Shown one piece after another: positions 9,624 through 18,314 of a stretch of 64,000 nucleotides of DNA. Under the pieces are notes generated by a model that saw nothing but the letters and a program-made list of their open reading frames with translations, searched no databases and was not told where the DNA came from. The stretch comes from Halogeometricum pallidum JCM 14848 (GTDB taxonomy: Archaea > Halobacteriota > Halobacteria > Halobacteriales > Haloferacaceae), in the NCBI RefSeq assembly GCF_000337095.1, contig NZ_AOIV01000025.1, forward strand, positions 1-64,000, read 5' to 3'. Numbering within the stretch: position 1 is the first letter of the stretch; the number at the start of each line of letters is the position of its first letter. The translations under genes and the position numbers were made by a program.

Positions 9624-10358
9624 ATGAGTCAGGGAACCGAGCGGCTCCGTTTCGCTCTCCTCGACGCGTCGCACGGAGACAGCAACACCCGGCGGAACTT
9701 CCGCCGCGAACTCGACGCCGACCTGGTTGAGTTCGACGCCACGAGCGGGGAACTCCCCTCGCACTTCGACTTCGACGGCGTCGTCGTCACGGGGTCGCGC
9801 GCGTCCGTCTACTGGGACGAGGCGTGGATTCCGTCCCTCGTGACGTACGTCGGTGACGCCGCCGAACGCGACGTGCCGGTCCTCGGCGTCTGCTACGGAC
9901 ACCAGATTCTCGCGACGGCGCTCGGCGGGACCGTCGAGGGGATGGGTGAGTACGAGATAGGCTACCGACAGGTGCGGAAGACGACCGAGAGCGAACTGTT
10001 CGAGGGTATCGACGACCGCTTCACCGTCTTCACGACCCACTCGGACGCCGTGACCGAACTCCCGGCGGGCGCGGACCTCCTCGCGGAGAACGAGTACGGC
10101 GTCCACGCCTTCCGGAAGCGGCACGCCTGGGGCGTGCAGTTCCACCCCGAGTACGACCCCGACACCGCCCGGTACGTGACGATGGGAAAGGACCTCCCCG
10201 ACGAGCGGATTCGGTCGGTCTTAGACGGCATCGACGAGGAGAACTACGGCGCCGCCTGCGAGGCCAAGCGCCTGTTCGAGAACTTCGTCTCCTACGCGCG
10301 GCGGGTCCGTTCAGATTCCCCTTCCGACACCGGAACCGACGTCGAGACGGCGTCCTGA
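9624..10358 (+). CDS. Class I glutamine amidotransferase domain protein
   Basis: This 244-residue stand-alone GATase1 protein has nucleophile Cys90 in LGVCYGHQ and catalytic His174/Glu176 in QFHPEYD, so the triad is complete. It resembles the amidotransferase half of GMP synthetase (GuaA subunit A) and its paralogues, but it is longer than archaeal GuaA-A (~190 residues) and carries extra C-terminal helices and a disordered Ser/Thr/Asp tail. No synthetase partner is adjacent. It may transfer ammonia to an unknown acceptor or act as a glutamine or gamma-glutamyl hydrolase. The start ATG at 9624 is clear. Confidence 0.85.
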   Translation: MSQGTERLRFALLDASHGDSNTRRNFRRELDADLVEFDATSGELPSHFDFDGVVVTGSRASVYWDEAWIPSLVTYVGDAAERDVPVLGVCYGHQILATALGGTVEGMGEYEIGYRQVRKTTESELFEGIDDRFTVFTTHSDAVTELPAGADLLAENEYGVHAFRKRHAWGVQFHPEYDPDTARYVTMGKDLPDERIRSVLDGIDEENYGAACEAKRLFENFVSYARRVRSDSPSDTGTDVETAS

Positions 10359-10484
10359 GCCGCTTTCGACGCTCTCCTCTTTCCTCGCTCTTCTTTCTCC
10401 TCTGCGTCGTCGCTCCGAGCGTTTCCCGTCGTCCCCCGCGGGGGCGAGCGAACACCTTTTGCCGCCCGCCGCCGAGCAACGTTC

Positions 10485-11648
10485 ATGCTCGATTATCTGG
10501 GTTTGGAGGCGGACCTCACGACCGAAGAGCGGATGATTCGCGACGAGGCGCGGCGCTTCGTCGACGAGGAGATCAGACCGGACATCGGCGACCACTTCGA
10601 GGCGGGAACGTTCCCGACGGAACTCATCCCCGAGATGGGCGAACTCGGGTTCTACGCGCCGACTATCGACGGCTACGGCCTCCCCGGCGTCGGTGACAGG
10701 GCGTACGGCGTCCTGATGCAGGAGTTGGAGGCGGGCGACTCCGGCCTCCGGTCGATGGCGAGCGTGCAGGGGGCACTCGTCATGCATCCCATCCACGCGT
10801 TCGGTTCGGAAGAGCAGAAAGAGCGGTGGCTCCCGGCCCTCGGCACCGGCGAGGCGGTGGGCTGTTTCGGCCTCACCGAACCCGAACACGGGTCGAACCC
10901 TTCGGGAATGCAGACGCGGGCGGAGAAGGACGGCGACGAGTACGTGCTGAACGGGTCGAAGACGTGGATAACCAACTCGCCCATCGCGGACGTGGCCGTC
11001 GTCTGGGGACGCGACACCTCCGCGGAGGAGTCGCCCGTCCGCGGGTTCCTCGTGGAGACGGACCGCGACGGCGTGACGACCAACGAGATACACGACAAAC
11101 TCTCCATGCGCGCGTCCGTCACCGGCGACATCGGCCTCGACGACGTGCGCGTCCCCGAGGAGGACGTGCTCCCGGGCGTCGAGGGGATGAAGGGGCCGCT
11201 GTCGTGTCTCACGCAGGCCCGCTACGGCATCTCGTGGGGCGTCGTCGGCGCCGCGCGGGACGCCTTCGAGACGGCCCTCGAGTACGCGAAAGGGCGCGAC
11301 CAGTTCGGCGGCCCCATCGCCCGGTTCCAGATGCAGCAGGACAAACTCGCGGAGATGGCGACGAAGATAACGAACGGGCAACTGATGGCCTACCGCCTCG
11401 CGGAGTTGAAAGAGCGCGGCGAACTCCGGAATCAGCAGGTGTCGATGGCCAAGCGACACAACGTCCGAATGGCCCGGGAGGTGTCGCGGACGGCCCGCGA
11501 GATGCTCGGCGGCAACGGTATCACCACCGACTACTCGCCGATGCGCCACCTCGCCAACATGGAGACGGTGTACACCTACGAGGGAACCCACGACATCCAC
11601 ACGCTCGTCCTCGGGGCGGATCTGACCGGGATTCCGGCCTTCGAGTGA
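10485..11648 (+). CDS. Acyl-CoA dehydrogenase, glutaryl-CoA dehydrogenase-like
   Basis: This flavoenzyme of 387 residues spans the usual acyl-CoA dehydrogenase domains: N-terminal helices to ~120, the beta domain with CFGLTEPEHGSNPSG (FAD-binding, ~130), and a C-terminal helical bundle with RDQFGGPIARFQ. The catalytic base is Glu366 in TYEGTHDIH, the position used by glutaryl- and short-chain enzymes. The RSMASVQG segment and this tail resemble glutaryl-CoA dehydrogenase, so glutaryl-CoA or another short-chain acyl-CoA is the likely substrate; an electron-transfer flavoprotein would be the acceptor. No pathway genes adjoin it. The last codons are duplicated just downstream. Confidence 0.9.
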   Translation: MLDYLGLEADLTTEERMIRDEARRFVDEEIRPDIGDHFEAGTFPTELIPEMGELGFYAPTIDGYGLPGVGDRAYGVLMQELEAGDSGLRSMASVQGALVMHPIHAFGSEEQKERWLPALGTGEAVGCFGLTEPEHGSNPSGMQTRAEKDGDEYVLNGSKTWITNSPIADVAVVWGRDTSAEESPVRGFLVETDRDGVTTNEIHDKLSMRASVTGDIGLDDVRVPEEDVLPGVEGMKGPLSCLTQARYGISWGVVGAARDAFETALEYAKGRDQFGGPIARFQMQQDKLAEMATKITNGQLMAYRLAELKERGELRNQQVSMAKRHNVRMAREVSRTAREMLGGNGITTDYSPMRHLANMETVYTYEGTHDIHTLVLGADLTGIPAFE

Positions 11649-11721
11649 CTCCGTTCGTTCGAGGCGGTGGAATCGCGGTCACAACCGGGATTCCGGCCTT
11701 CGAATAGCTCCGTTCGCTCGA
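11625..11721 (+). repeat. Duplicated 3' end of the acyl-CoA dehydrogenase gene
   Basis: A 38-bp block at 11625-11662, covering the last seven codons, the stop and 14 bp beyond, recurs at 11684-11721 with four mismatches. Both copies read TGIPAFE followed by a stop; GAG TGA becomes GAA TAG. The copies are 59 bp apart start to start. The second copy has no gene in front of it. It may be the remnant of a deleted paralogue or a local duplication. Confidence 0.85.
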
Positions 11722-11914
11722 TTCGGCGCGATATCATCCGCTCTCCCGTACTCGGCCATCGACGCTGGCGAACAGGCCGTCACCGAATCGGCCGACGACG
11801 ACTCTGACCGGTTTTTGCCGCTCGAACATCAATCTTTGCCGGACGTGCGCTCGGTGTGCCAACTACACGCATGGTTTTATGTACGCCGGGCCGTACACCG
11901 ACCTGAGGCAGACA

Positions 11915-12205
11915 ATGACCCCCTCGGCCCGCGACTGTCCGACCGGCCTCGACCTCTCGCTCGAAGAGCGGTGGGTGCTGCACGCCGCTCTCTTGTCCGA
12001 CGTCGAACGCACCGTCGAGAACGACGACGACCCCGCGCGGGCCGTCTCGCTTCTCGCGCGCTTGGAAGACGGCGACGTCTTCGAGCGGGACGAACTGGCG
12101 TTCTTCGCGCGAGTACTCCGGGACTACGTCGACAGATGCGCCCCGCCGCGCGACTGCCGACCCGCGCAGAACGTCATCGGCGACATCGAGACCGCACTCG
12201 CGTGA
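11915..12205 (+). CDS. Conserved haloarchaeal hypothetical protein
   Basis: This 96-residue acidic protein is probably all-helical: LDLSLEERWVLHAALLSDVER is followed by a second helical pair and a short Cys-containing loop (CAPPRDC) before the last helix. It looks like the small single-domain proteins common in haloarchaeal genomes; I do not recognise a function. The ATG at 11915 is preferred over the upstream in-frame ATG at 11879, because that extension lies where the promoter is expected (ATGGTTTTATG around 11872). It converges on the cupin gene with 10 bp between stops. Confidence 0.7.
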   Translation: MTPSARDCPTGLDLSLEERWVLHAALLSDVERTVENDDDPARAVSLLARLEDGDVFERDELAFFARVLRDYVDRCAPPRDCRPAQNVIGDIETALA

Positions 12206-12215
12206 CGCGGCCGTT

Positions 12216-12698
12216 TCAGGGTTCGTCCTCCCAGTAGTCCACCACGTCGTCCCGCTTGAAGTATCCCGAGACGACGCGCTCGCCGTCGCCGCCGGGCGGC
12301 GCCCCCGCGAACACGCCCACTTTCTCGGAGTCCGGATAGACGGTCACGTCCGGGTCCCGCATCGTCGAGACGGCGAGGTAGCGGAGCGGTTCGTCGCCGT
12401 CGTTGCGGAGTCGGTGCGCGCCCGAGGGGTCCGCCGGGAACGAGAGGAAATCGCCCGCGCGAACCGCCTCCTCGCCGTCGGGCGTCCGGAGCGTCCCCTC
12501 CCCGGAGAGGACGTACGCCGCCTCCTCGTTGCCCGCGTGGAAGTGGTAGGGCCACGAGGCGGCTCCGGGCGGCAGTTCGTACAGACTCGCCCCGAGGCGT
12601 TCGGCGCCCGCCGCCGACCCGAGTTTCTTCCGTCTGAACGCTGTCTCGCCGTGCATCGTCTCCGACCACTCGATGTCCGATTCGTTGACTCGCGGCAT
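12216..12698 (-). CDS. Cupin domain protein
   Basis: This 160-residue single-domain cupin has metal ligands visible in motif 1 as YHFHAGNEEAAYVLSGEG (His52, His54, Glu58/59) and in motif 2 as PSGAHRLRN (His95). Such proteins bind Fe, Mn or Zn and may act as sugar isomerases, dioxygenases or sensors. The closest match in form is the broad cupin_2 family with a C-terminal extension carrying FKRDDVVDYWEDE. The substrate cannot be inferred. The ATG at 12698 is the first good start. The gene is divergent from the VOC-family gene at 12849. Confidence 0.85.
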   Translation of the reverse strand: MPRVNESDIEWSETMHGETAFRRKKLGSAAGAERLGASLYELPPGAASWPYHFHAGNEEAAYVLSGEGTLRTPDGEEAVRAGDFLSFPADPSGAHRLRNDGDEPLRYLAVSTMRDPDVTVYPDSEKVGVFAGAPPGGDGERVVSGYFKRDDVVDYWEDEP

Positions 12699-12848
12699 GG
12701 TCGAGTCGACGGCGGCGGGGCAGTTAACTCCCGGTTCGCGGCGGTTCCCCGCGGTGCGCCGCCGTCCCGCCGGCGACCCGTCGGTCGAACCGTCGTCGCC
12801 CGCGTCGACATCCGCGGTCTATTTCACCCGGGCGTTCGACGGACGCCC

Positions 12849-13220
12849 ATGCGCCTCATACACACGGCGATAACCGTCTCGGACCTCGACGCGATGCTCG
12901 ATTTCTACGGCGAACTCGGCCTCTCGAAGACTGGCGAGTTCACGCTGAACGGCGTCGAGAACGTCTACGTCGGAAGCGGCGACGGACTGGAGATCCAGTT
13001 CAAACACGACCCCAAATCGGAGGAGGCGGTCGACCCCGCCGGCATCGACCACCTCGCCGTCGAAGTCGACGACGCCGACGAGGCGTTCGAGGAACTCGTC
13101 GCCGCCACCGGTTGTCCGGTCGTCCGCGACCCGTTCGACGTCGACCCCGCCGGCGCCCGCGCGGCGTTCGTCGAGGATCCGGACGGCTACGTCGTCGAAC
13201 TGGTCGAGTACCTGAAGTAG
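12849..13220 (+). CDS. VOC family (glyoxalase-like) protein
   Basis: This 123-residue vicinal-oxygen-chelate protein has two beta-alpha-beta-beta-beta modules. Metal-ligand positions of glyoxalase I are present: His5 in LIHTAITV, Glu in GLEIQFK, His in GIDHLAVEV and Glu in GYVVELVEY. This supports lactoylglutathione-lyase-like chemistry. Haloarchaea use gamma-glutamylcysteine rather than glutathione, so methylglyoxal detoxification with another thiol is possible but unproven. The start ATG at 12849 follows a TATTTCACC element about 30 nt upstream. Confidence 0.85.
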   Translation: MRLIHTAITVSDLDAMLDFYGELGLSKTGEFTLNGVENVYVGSGDGLEIQFKHDPKSEEAVDPAGIDHLAVEVDDADEAFEELVAATGCPVVRDPFDVDPAGARAAFVEDPDGYVVELVEYLK

Positions 13221-13269
13221 TCTCCGCCGGCGAGTACCTATTTTTACCCTCGGGACGAACGTGCGGGCG

Positions 13270-13746
13270 ATGCCCGAGAACGAGCAAGCGACGGACAACG
13301 ACGAGGCTATCGAACTGTTGAAGAAGGCGTATCTCGACGAACTGGAGACAGTGATGAACTACCTGACGAACTCCATCGTCCTCGACGGCGTCCGCGCCGA
13401 AGAGATCAAGGGGTCGCTGCAGGAGGACATCCAAGAGGAACTCGGCCACGCCGAACAGATCGGTCAGCGCCTCAAGCAACTCGACGAGGTGCCGCCCGGG
13501 TCGGCCGACTTCCAGGCGAACCAGGCGAACCTCCAACCGCCGGAGGACAGCACGAGCGTCATCTCGGTCATCGAGGGCGTCATCGAGGCCGAGGAGGACG
13601 CCATCGAGACCTATCGCGCGCTCGTCGACGCCGCCGAAGAGGCCAACGACCCGGTCACCGAGGACCTCGCAGTCACCCTCCTCGGCGACGAGGAGGCCCA
13701 CCGGGCGGAGTTCCGCGGCTTCCGCAAAGAGTACAAGAACGACTGA
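13270..13746 (+). CDS. Ferritin-like di-iron domain protein
   Basis: This 158-residue four-helix bundle protein shows the ferritin-like pattern: Glu in AYLDELETVMNYL (helix 1), E-x-x-H in EELGHAEQIGQRL (helix 2), Glu in EAEEDAIETYRAL (helix 3) and EEAHRAEF (helix 4). These would form a di-iron site as in bacterioferritin and rubrerythrin-type proteins. There is no rubredoxin domain. It may store or oxidise iron. The ATG at 13270 is used; a GTG at 13261 would add only three residues. The upstream TATTTTTACC is a good TATA box. Confidence 0.8.
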   Translation: MPENEQATDNDEAIELLKKAYLDELETVMNYLTNSIVLDGVRAEEIKGSLQEDIQEELGHAEQIGQRLKQLDEVPPGSADFQANQANLQPPEDSTSVISVIEGVIEAEEDAIETYRALVDAAEEANDPVTEDLAVTLLGDEEAHRAEFRGFRKEYKND

Positions 13747-13886
13747 ACGACGCCGACGCGTTACCTCCGCAGTTCGTCGTCCCGCTTCGCCCCCGCCCTC
13801 CTCTCCCGTCATCGATTCGTCAGCCGCGGCTTCGGGGTTCGCGGCGTCCCGGTCGCGAAGAGCAGAGAGGAGAGCGCCGAACCGGC

Positions 13887-16007
13887 TCAGTCCGCCGTCG
13901 TCGGTGCGGTTCCGTCGTCGCCGGACCTGGCGGCCCCCCGCTTCGACTCCAACGCCTCCACCAGTAACTCGGCCACGTCGACTATCTCGATGTCGTCCTC
14001 GTAGTCGCCGGTCTTGCGCCCGTCCTCGTACATCGTCGCGCACATCGGGCAGGCGACGACGAACTTCTCCACGTCGGACCCGGCCGCGGTGTCTTCGAGG
14101 GCCTCCCGCAGTCGCTCCTCGCTCGGTTTCGTCTCTTCTTCTTGTTCCATCCAGAGGCCGCCGCCCCCGCCGCCGCAGCAGAAGGAGTCCGAGCGGTTGC
14201 GCGGCATCTCCGCCAGCGTCGCGCCCGTCGCGCGCACGAGTTCTCGCGGCGCCTCGTACTCGTCGTTGAACCGCCCGAGGTGGCAGGGGTCGTGGTAGGT
14301 GACCGTGTATCCGAGTTCGGTGCCGTCGAGACCGACGCGCCCCTCGCGGACGAGCGTCTCGACCACCTGCGTGTAGTGGTAGACGGGGTAGTCGAACTCC
14401 GGGTCCATCTCGGGGTACTCGTTCAGGAACGTGTTGTACGAGTGGGGGTCCGTGCAGACGATTTTGTCGAACTCGCAGCCGTGAATCGCCTCGGCGTTGT
14501 CCTCGACGAGCATCTCGTAGAGGCCCTCCTCGCCGACGCGGCGCACGTCGTTGCCGTCGTGCTGTTCGTCCTCGTAGAGGATGCCGTAGGAGACGCCCGC
14601 GAGTTCGAAGAGGCGGGCGAGCGACCGCGCGACACGGCGGTTCCTGTCGTCGTAGGAGGGGTAGTCGCCGACGTACCAGAGGAACTCCACGTCCTCCTCG
14701 CGGGCGTCGGGCACCTCGAAGTCGAGGTCGTCGGTCCAGTCGGGTCGCTTCCGCGCGGGGTCGCCGAAGGCGTTGCCGTTCTGGAAGACGTTCATCATCG
14801 CCTCTTGGACCGGTTCCTGCATCTGGCCCGTCTCGGTGAGGCGGCGGTTCATCTCGGTGAAGTGACTCAGGTGTTCGATGTCGACCGGACAGGAGTCCAT
14901 GCAGGCCATGCAGGCCATGCAGGACTCCATCGTCTCCGCGTCGACGACGGAGGTGCCGCCATCGGCGACGATGTCGACCGGTTCGGTCCGGTTCGCATCC
15001 AAGTCCTCGCGGTAGCGCTTCAGGTCGAGGATGACGTTCCGCGGGTCGAGGGGTCGCCCGGAGGCTTTCGCGGGGCAGACGGCCGAACACCGGCCGCACT
15101 TCGTGCAGGCGTCGGTGTCGAGCAGTTGCTTCCACGAGAGGTCCTCGATGGAGGTGTAGCCTATCTCCTCGGGGCTCTCGTCGGCCGGGACGCCCGGGAG
15201 GCGCTTGCCCGCCTTCTCGTCGGCGGTGACGACGTTGGCGAACGAGGATATCATGTGGAACGGCTTCGCGTAGGGGACGAACGCGACGAACCCGAGGGCG
15301 ATGACCGCGTGGGACCACCAGCCGAACCAGTAGAGGAACTCGGCGGTACCGGCCGACATGCCGCCCGCCTCGAAGACGAGGGCGACGAAGTAGCCGACGA
15401 ACGACACCGTCTCCCAGTCCGGAAAGGAGGTGCCGACGATGCGGAGGGCCTCTAAGAGGTATCCGCCGACGCCGAGGACGAACAGCGTCCAGACGAACAC
15501 GTCGTCCTCGCGGCCGGTGTGTCTGCCCCACAGACGCTCCTCGCGGACGGCGTAGCGGCGGTAGAGTGCCATGCCGACGCCGACGACGAACAGGAAGCCG
15601 AGCGCGTCCATCACGAACGAGTACGAGAGGTAGAAGTCGCCGACGAAGAACGACTCGCCCGTGAGGCGGCGGTAGAAGTCCATATCGACGGCGAGGATGG
15701 TCGTCCCGATGAGTAGGGTGAGAAAGCCCCACATGATGAACGCGTGCATCACGCCGCCGTACAAATCGCGGTCGAACTGCTTCTCGTTCGAGAGAACGAT
15801 TCGCGAGGCGCGACGGACGCGTCCCGAGAGGTCGTCGAGTCGGTCGAAGGCGTCGGCTTCACCTTCGGTGTAGCGGGCGAACCGCTCGTAGACGCCGTAC
15901 AGAAAGACGACGACGGCCATCGCGGCGAGGGCGTAGAAGATAGCCTCGCCCACCGGCGTGATGGTCCAGAACGTCTCCCGAGTCGGTTCCGACTGCAAGA
16001 GTATCAT
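13887..16007 (-). CDS. Membrane-bound heterodisulfide reductase-like Fe-S oxidoreductase
   Basis: This 706-residue protein has an N-terminal membrane domain of about six helices (residues 1-260), like the cytochrome b/nitrate reductase gamma module, fused to a soluble HdrD-like part. Two 4Fe-4S motifs follow: CTKCGRCSAVCP and CMACMACMDSCP at roughly 300-365. CCG-type domains are marked by DPCHLGR and FCCGGGGGG, then VACPMC near the end. Such proteins link the menaquinone pool to cytoplasmic electron carriers; the haloarchaeal partner is not known. A TTTAACC box lies about 30 nt upstream of the ATG at 16007. No electron-transfer flavoprotein genes lie nearby. Confidence 0.88.
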   Translation of the reverse strand: MILLQSEPTRETFWTITPVGEAIFYALAAMAVVVFLYGVYERFARYTEGEADAFDRLDDLSGRVRRASRIVLSNEKQFDRDLYGGVMHAFIMWGFLTLLIGTTILAVDMDFYRRLTGESFFVGDFYLSYSFVMDALGFLFVVGVGMALYRRYAVREERLWGRHTGREDDVFVWTLFVLGVGGYLLEALRIVGTSFPDWETVSFVGYFVALVFEAGGMSAGTAEFLYWFGWWSHAVIALGFVAFVPYAKPFHMISSFANVVTADEKAGKRLPGVPADESPEEIGYTSIEDLSWKQLLDTDACTKCGRCSAVCPAKASGRPLDPRNVILDLKRYREDLDANRTEPVDIVADGGTSVVDAETMESCMACMACMDSCPVDIEHLSHFTEMNRRLTETGQMQEPVQEAMMNVFQNGNAFGDPARKRPDWTDDLDFEVPDAREEDVEFLWYVGDYPSYDDRNRRVARSLARLFELAGVSYGILYEDEQHDGNDVRRVGEEGLYEMLVEDNAEAIHGCEFDKIVCTDPHSYNTFLNEYPEMDPEFDYPVYHYTQVVETLVREGRVGLDGTELGYTVTYHDPCHLGRFNDEYEAPRELVRATGATLAEMPRNRSDSFCCGGGGGGLWMEQEEETKPSEERLREALEDTAAGSDVEKFVVACPMCATMYEDGRKTGDYEDDIEIVDVAELLVEALESKRGAARSGDDGTAPTTAD

Positions 16008-16084
16008 AGTTTATCAGCCGGAAACTGAGCGGTTAAATCTTGCCACCGTCGAAGCGCGAACGCGGCGTCGTCTGCCGGAATCGA

Positions 16085-16810
16085 TCACAGAAACGCCGAC
16101 GCGGCGAGGGCGACGCCGAGGCAGTGCGCCGGGTAGTCCCGGCGCGCGAACCGCAACTCGGGGAGCGTGGGATTCCACGCGAAACACCGCGCGCGGAGCG
16201 CTAACGCCAATCGGTCCGAGCGAGCGAACGCCCGGCGGACGCCCGCGGCGGCGACGACGCGCATCCGGTCGGGCAACGAACGACGGTCGCCGAGGCGGGC
16301 ATTCGACGCCTCGCGGACGCGCCGGAGGTCCGCGAGCAGCAGCGGGAAAAAGCGGAAGACGAGGCCGACGCCGACGCCGAGGAAGCGCCCGAGGCGACCC
16401 GGTACGACGCGCTCTATCGCGGCGCGGGACTCCCGGACCGGCGTCGTCCGCAGGTACGTCGCCGAGACGAGGAGGACGAGGAGGACGCGGTAGCTGGCGA
16501 GGGCGGGTTCGACGGCCGCGGCCGGGTCAACGCCGACGGGGAGGGCGGACCCGGCCGGCGAGAGCACCACCGTCCGCGCGAGGGGGGCGACGACGAGGAA
16601 CGGGAGCGCCGGCGCGAACCCGCGGAGCGCGTCGGCGGGCGAGACCCGCCCCGCGAGGAGGATTCCGGCGACGAGGGCGGTGAACGCGGCGAGTCCGCGC
16701 GGCCCGGTCCGCGCGAAGACGGCGAGGGCGAAGGCGGCCTGCACGAACAGCTTCGTCCGCGGGTCGAGTCGGTGGGCGAGGGTGTCGCCCGGGCGGTACG
16801 TCAGCGTCAT
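16085..16810 (-). CDS. bioN: ECF transporter transmembrane protein (biotin), EcfT/BioN
   Basis: This 241-residue membrane protein of the CbiQ/EcfT family couples the ATPase to the substrate-binding BioY. It has several hydrophobic helices, followed by the cytoplasmic coupling region; FARSDRLALALRARCF corresponds to the conserved Ala-Arg-Gly-type coupling motif, here with Ala-Arg-Cys. The start ATG (16808-16810) overlaps the bioM stop codon as ATGA, so translation is coupled. It is the last gene of bioY-bioM-bioN. The frame continues upstream into bioM but that part is antisense-like noise. Confidence 0.85.
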   Translation of the reverse strand: MTLTYRPGDTLAHRLDPRTKLFVQAAFALAVFARTGPRGLAAFTALVAGILLAGRVSPADALRGFAPALPFLVVAPLARTVVLSPAGSALPVGVDPAAAVEPALASYRVLLVLLVSATYLRTTPVRESRAAIERVVPGRLGRFLGVGVGLVFRFFPLLLADLRRVREASNARLGDRRSLPDRMRVVAAAGVRRAFARSDRLALALRARCFAWNPTLPELRFARRDYPAHCLGVALAASAFL

Positions 16811-17529
16811 CGGTCGGGGAACGGACGGCACGGGGCGCGCACGTCGTGCGCCGCCAGTTCCCCGACGGTCCGGTCCGGCGTCCCGTCCACGACGACGCTG
16901 CCGCCGGCCATCACGACGACCCTGTCGGCGAGTTCGAGCACGTCGCGCACGTCGTGGGTGACGACGACGACGCTGGTGCCCGACTCGCTCAGCGATTCGA
17001 GCCTGTCGAGAACCGCCTCTCGCGCGGGCGCGTCGAGTCCGGTGAACGGTTCGTCGAGGACGAGGTGGGTCGGACGCATCGCCAACGCGCCCGCGACGGC
17101 CGCGCGTTCCCGTTCGCCGCCGGAGAGTTCGTCGACGCGGGCGTCCGCCTCTCCGCTCAAGTTCACGGCGTCCAGGGCGTCGCGCACGCGTTTGTCTATC
17201 TCTTCTCGGGGGAGGCCGAGGTTCTCCGGGCCGAACGCCACGTCCGCGCCGACCGTCGCGGCGACGAACTGGTCGCGCGGGTCCTGAAACACCATCCCGA
17301 CCGCTGTCCGGGCGGCGACGGGGTTCTCGGGGACGGACAGACCGTCGACGAACACCTCGCCCGCGTCGGGTTCGAGGAGGCCGTTGAAGTGGCGGACGAG
17401 CGTGGTCTTGCCGGACCCGTTCGCGCCGGCCAGCAGGACGAACTCGCCGTCGGGGATTTCGAGCGTGACGTCGTCGACGGCGACGCTGTCGCCGTAGCGG
17501 TGGACCAGCGATTCGGCGCGGACGGTCAT
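16807..17529 (-). CDS. bioM: ECF transporter ATPase (biotin), BioM
   Basis: This 240-residue ABC ATPase is complete, with Walker A GANGSGKTT (~35), the Q-loop FQDPRDQF, signature LSGGERERAAVAGAL (~135), Walker B HLVLDEPF and switch His in VTHDVRDV. It matches the energising subunit of ECF-type vitamin transporters (EcfA/CbiO/BioM). It lies between bioY (19 bp upstream) and bioN (4-bp overlap), which assigns it to biotin uptake. ATP hydrolysis by the BioM dimer on the inner membrane face drives toppling of BioY. Confidence 0.92.
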   Translation of the reverse strand: MTVRAESLVHRYGDSVAVDDVTLEIPDGEFVLLAGANGSGKTTLVRHFNGLLEPDAGEVFVDGLSVPENPVAARTAVGMVFQDPRDQFVAATVGADVAFGPENLGLPREEIDKRVRDALDAVNLSGEADARVDELSGGERERAAVAGALAMRPTHLVLDEPFTGLDAPAREAVLDRLESLSESGTSVVVVTHDVRDVLELADRVVVMAGGSVVVDGTPDRTVGELAAHDVRAPCRPFPDR

Positions 17530-17548
17530 CGGTCGCCGTTCGGTCCGC

Positions 17549-18154
17549 TCATTCCGCCGTCGCGGCGTCGCTCCGGACGATGCCGACGGCGGCGGCCATC
17601 TTCACCGCCTCGAACGGGACGAACGCGAGGGCGCTGACGACGAACGCGCGGGCGAGGGCGTCCGGGGCGAACGCGCCGGCGAGGCCGTTCTCGACTATCG
17701 CGTAGCCGACGGTGCCGAGGGCGTAGATGACGACGGTGCCGAGGACCATGCCGCCGACGAGGCGGGTCAGACCCGCGTCGGCGGGGTCGCGCAGGTCGCC
17801 GACGCCGTGGACGACGGCTCCGACGAGCGCCGCCGCCAGCGGGTACGACCAGAGGAAGCCCGCGGTGTACCCGACGAACGACCCGAGGCCGGCGGACCCG
17901 CCGGCGAAGATAGGCGCGCCGGCGGCCCCGGCGACGAGATACAGCACTATCGACGCGCCGCCCCAGACGGGACCGAGGAAGATGCCGGCGAGGAAGACGC
18001 CCAGCACCTGCAGGCTCACCGGGACGGGCGAGACGGGGTTCGGAAACGAGACGTAGGCGAACGCGCCCGTGAGCGCCGCGAACAGCGCCGCGCGGGCGAC
18101 GTTGCCGACCACGTCGTCGCCGACCAGTTCGACCGACTCCGCGTTTGTCGACAT
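17549..18154 (-). CDS. bioY: Biotin transporter substrate-binding protein BioY
   Basis: This 201-residue S-component has six predicted membrane helices. BioY family hallmarks are FPNPVSPVPVSLQVLGVFLAG near the N-terminus, then GPVWGGASIVLYLVAGAAGAP and GGSAGLGSFVGYTAGFLW. The ATG at 18154 is preceded by GGAGG four bases upstream, which decides this start over an upstream in-frame ATG in the operator region. It is the first gene of the bioYMN operon and lies right behind a BirA-type operator, so expression should fall when biotin is plentiful. No biotin synthesis genes are visible in this window. Confidence 0.93.
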   Translation of the reverse strand: MSTNAESVELVGDDVVGNVARAALFAALTGAFAYVSFPNPVSPVPVSLQVLGVFLAGIFLGPVWGGASIVLYLVAGAAGAPIFAGGSAGLGSFVGYTAGFLWSYPLAAALVGAVVHGVGDLRDPADAGLTRLVGGMVLGTVVIYALGTVGYAIVENGLAGAFAPDALARAFVVSALAFVPFEAVKMAAAVGIVRSDAATAE

Positions 18155-18167
18155 ACTCCTCCGTGTT

Positions 18168-18199
18168 TCGTAAACCACTATTAGTGATTCGGTTTACGA
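18168..18199 (-). promoter_or_regulatory. BirA-type biotin operator upstream of bioY
   Basis: A perfect inverted repeat, TCGTAAACC (18168-18176) and GGTTTACGA (18191-18199), is separated by 14 bp. This matches the known BirA operator form, TTGTAAACC-N14-16-GGTTTACAA, at all but the outer positions. The spacer carries the TATA-like CTAATAGT 25-32 nt before the bioY start, so bound BirA would block TBP/TFB. No birA gene lies in the window. Confidence 0.8.
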
Positions 18200-18314
18200 G
18201 GCACGGAGTCGCCGCGGGGTCCTCCCTACGCCGCCGTTCCGACCGCGCTTCGGTCGGCCGACTGGCCGGTCGGCCGGCAAAGTTTTCTACGTTCGGAGCG
18301 CGTACTGGCCGGTC

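Noticed and set aside
14890-14930. Short triplicated GCAGGCCAT repeat in the HdrD-like gene
   Set aside because: It encodes the Cys-Met-Ala repeats of a normal 4Fe-4S motif (C-x2-C-x2-C-x3-CP), so it needs no separate explanation.
13000-15732. 910-codon minus-strand ORF across the VOC, ferritin-like and HdrD-like genes
   Set aside because: It overlaps three well-supported genes in other frames and its product is Arg/Pro-rich without any domain; a GC-driven shadow.
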